A stretch of 15,981 bases of DNA from Massilia sp. GTDB lineage: Bacteria; Pseudomonadota; Gammaproteobacteria; Burkholderiales; Burkholderiaceae_D. Each line of letters begins with the position of its first letter. The stretch's first letter is position 1. The translations under genes and the position numbers were made by a program. This document shows positions 14,604-15,981 of this stretch, in pieces. The stretch is from positions 1-15,981 of the forward strand of contig DNCF01000260.1 in the NCBI GenBank assembly GCA_003484545.1. The letters are read 5' to 3'. The notes beneath the pieces were generated by a model that worked only from the letters and a program-made list of their open reading frames with translations, made no database searches and was not told the DNA's origin.

Positions 14604-15981
14604 ATGCACACCCCAAGCACCCTGCAAAGCTGGATCGGCGGCCGCTGGATCGGCCAGGAAGCCGCCACCCCCCTGCACAGCGCCCTGGACGGCCAGTTGG
14701 TCTACCACACCCACGCCGAAAAAATCGACTTCGACGAAGCCGTCACTTACGCCCGCAAGACTGGCGTCCCCGGCCTGATGAAGCTCGATTTCCAGACCCG
14801 CGCCCAGCGCCTGAAAGCCCTGGCGCTCTACCTGATGGAGCGCAAGGAAGAACTCTACGAAATCTCGCACCTGACCGGCGCCACCCGCCCGGACAGCTGG
14901 GTCGACGTCGAAGGCGGCATCGGCACCCTGTTCGCCTACGCCAGCATGGGCTCGCGCGAGCTGCCGTCCTCGAACGTGCTGCACGAAGGCCCGGCGCTGA
15001 ACCTGGGCAAGCGCGGCGGCTTCGCCGGCACCCACATCCTGGTCCCGAAGGGCGGCCTGGCGGTGCACATCAACGCCTTCAACTTCCCGATCTGGGGCCT
15101 GCTCGAAAAGTTCGCGCCGAGCTTCCTGGCCGCCATGCCCTGCATCGGCAAGCCGGCCACGGCAACGAGCTACCTGACCCACGCGGTGGTCAAGATGATG
15201 CATGAATCCGGCCTGCTGCCGGAGGGCGCGCTGCAGCTCGTGATCGGCTCGACCGGCGACCTGCTGGACCGCCTGACCGGCTTCGACGCCGTCACCTTCA
15301 CCGGCTCGGCCGACACCGCCGCCAAGCTGCGCGCCAACGCCAACCTGATCCGCGAATCGGTCCCGTTCACGGCCGAAGCCGACTCGCTGAACGCCGCCAT
15401 CCTGGCGCCGGACGTGACGCCCGACGATCCCGAGTTCGACCTGTTCGTGAAGGAAGTCGCGAGAGAGATGACGGGTAAAGCCGGCCAGAAGTGCACGGCG
15501 ATCCGCCGCATCATCGTCCCCGAACAGCACGTCGATGCGCTGGGCGAGCGCCTGCGTGACCGCCTGGCGAAGATCGTGGTCGGCAATCCGAAGATGGAAG
15601 GCGTGCGCATGGGCGCGCTGGCATCGATGGACCAGCACCGCGACGTCAGCGAGCGCGTCGAGATGCTTGCGCGCGGCAACGAGGTCATCTTCGGCGCTCA
15701 CCACGGCTTCAACCCGGTGGGCGAGGGCTGCGCGAATGGCGCCTTCTTCTCGCCGACCCTGCTCCTGTGCCGCAACGCGTCGATCAACGACGCCGTGCAC
15801 GACATCGAAGCCTTCGGCCCGGTCAGCACCATGATGACCTACCGCGACATCGACGAGGCGCTGGATCTCGCCGCCCGCGGCCGCGGCAGCCTGGTGACCA
15901 CGCTGGTCACCAAGGATCCGGCGATCGCCGCGCACGCGGTGCCGATCGCGGCCGCCTCGCACGGCCGCGTGCACATCCTCG
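14604..15981 (+). CDS. paaZ: PaaZ, oxepin-CoA hydrolase / semialdehyde dehydrogenase, 3' end outside the window
   Basis: The visible 459 codons cover the aldehyde dehydrogenase domain of PaaZ, which in whole proteins (about 680 residues) is followed by a MaoC-like hydratase domain that hydrolyses oxepin-CoA. The protein starts MHTPSTLQSWIGGRWIG. Expected motifs are HINAFNFPIWGLLEKFAPSF at about 155-174 (cofactor/substrate region), FTGSADTA near 232-239, Glu258 in FTAEADSLNAA and the nucleophile Cys297 in AGQKCTAIRR. The last two match E. coli Glu256 and Cys295. It opens the oxepin ring and oxidises the resulting aldehyde with NADP+. The ATG at 14604 follows GAGGAGACACCAAAC. The hydratase domain lies beyond the right edge, so whether this is a fused or split PaaZ cannot be seen here. 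Confidence 0.95.
   Translation, partial: MHTPSTLQSWIGGRWIGQEAATPLHSALDGQLVYHTHAEKIDFDEAVTYARKTGVPGLMKLDFQTRAQRLKALALYLMERKEELYEISHLTGATRPDSWVDVEGGIGTLFAYASMGSRELPSSNVLHEGPALNLGKRGGFAGTHILVPKGGLAVHINAFNFPIWGLLEKFAPSFLAAMPCIGKPATATSYLTHAVVKMMHESGLLPEGALQLVIGSTGDLLDRLTGFDAVTFTGSADTAAKLRANANLIRESVPFTAEADSLNAAILAPDVTPDDPEFDLFVKEVAREMTGKAGQKCTAIRRIIVPEQHVDALGERLRDRLAKIVVGNPKMEGVRMGALASMDQHRDVSERVEMLARGNEVIFGAHHGFNPVGEGCANGAFFSPTLLLCRNASINDAVHDIEAFGPVSTMMTYRDIDEALDLAARGRGSLVTTLVTKDPAIAAHAVPIAAASHGRVHIL

Noticed and set aside
14427..15974. A 515-codon minus-strand open frame over paaZ
   Set aside because: PaaZ motifs, including Cys297 and Glu258, are clear on the plus strand. The antisense translation is the usual Val/Gln/Arg/His-rich shadow.

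Overview
The window is GC-rich DNA with a strong G/C third-codon preference. The gene content and protein flavour fit a betaproteobacterium, most likely an Oxalobacteraceae/Massilia-type organism. That assignment is inferred from family resemblance alone; there is no rRNA or marker gene here. No gene-free stretch exceeds about 185 bases.

Left part (1-3322, all minus strand). A two-domain KaiC/RAD55-type ATPase (163-1680) overlaps by 14 nt the start of a second gene that runs off the window edge (176 to 1), probably a signalling histidine kinase. Upstream of it are an unrecognised 77-residue protein (1864-2097) and an M14-family, cytosolic-carboxypeptidase-like zinc peptidase (2189-3322). The peptidase gene ends in a triplicated in-frame stop codon followed by an intrinsic terminator.

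Main part (3506-15981). This is a nearly complete aerobic phenylacetate (paa) catabolic cluster. The repressor gene paaX (minus) is divergent from a plus-strand run paaA-B-C-D-E-G-H-I-K-J-Y-Z, with paaZ cut by the right edge. PaaK makes phenylacetyl-CoA. The PaaABCE oxygenase, with PaaD as assembly factor, epoxidises the ring. PaaG isomerises the epoxide to oxepin-CoA. PaaZ opens the ring and oxidises the aldehyde. PaaJ and PaaH carry out the beta-oxidation-like steps to acetyl-CoA and succinyl-CoA. PaaI and PaaY are thioesterases that probably rescue CoA from dead-end esters. The 2,3-dehydroadipyl-CoA hydratase (PaaF) is not in the window. A plausible sigma-70 promoter, with an inverted repeat over its -10 region, lies in the AT-rich paaX-paaA gap.

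Non-coding structure is the less expected part. Four copies of a GTAG-headed REP-like hairpin sit at gene borders, and their stems vary in a base-pair-preserving way. The whole paaE-paaG gap is one imperfect palindrome of about 146 bp that would fold into a large hairpin in the transcript. I saw no CRISPR array, tRNA, rRNA, transposase gene or other mobile-element gene. The core operon is a known pathway; the repeats are what deserve a second look.
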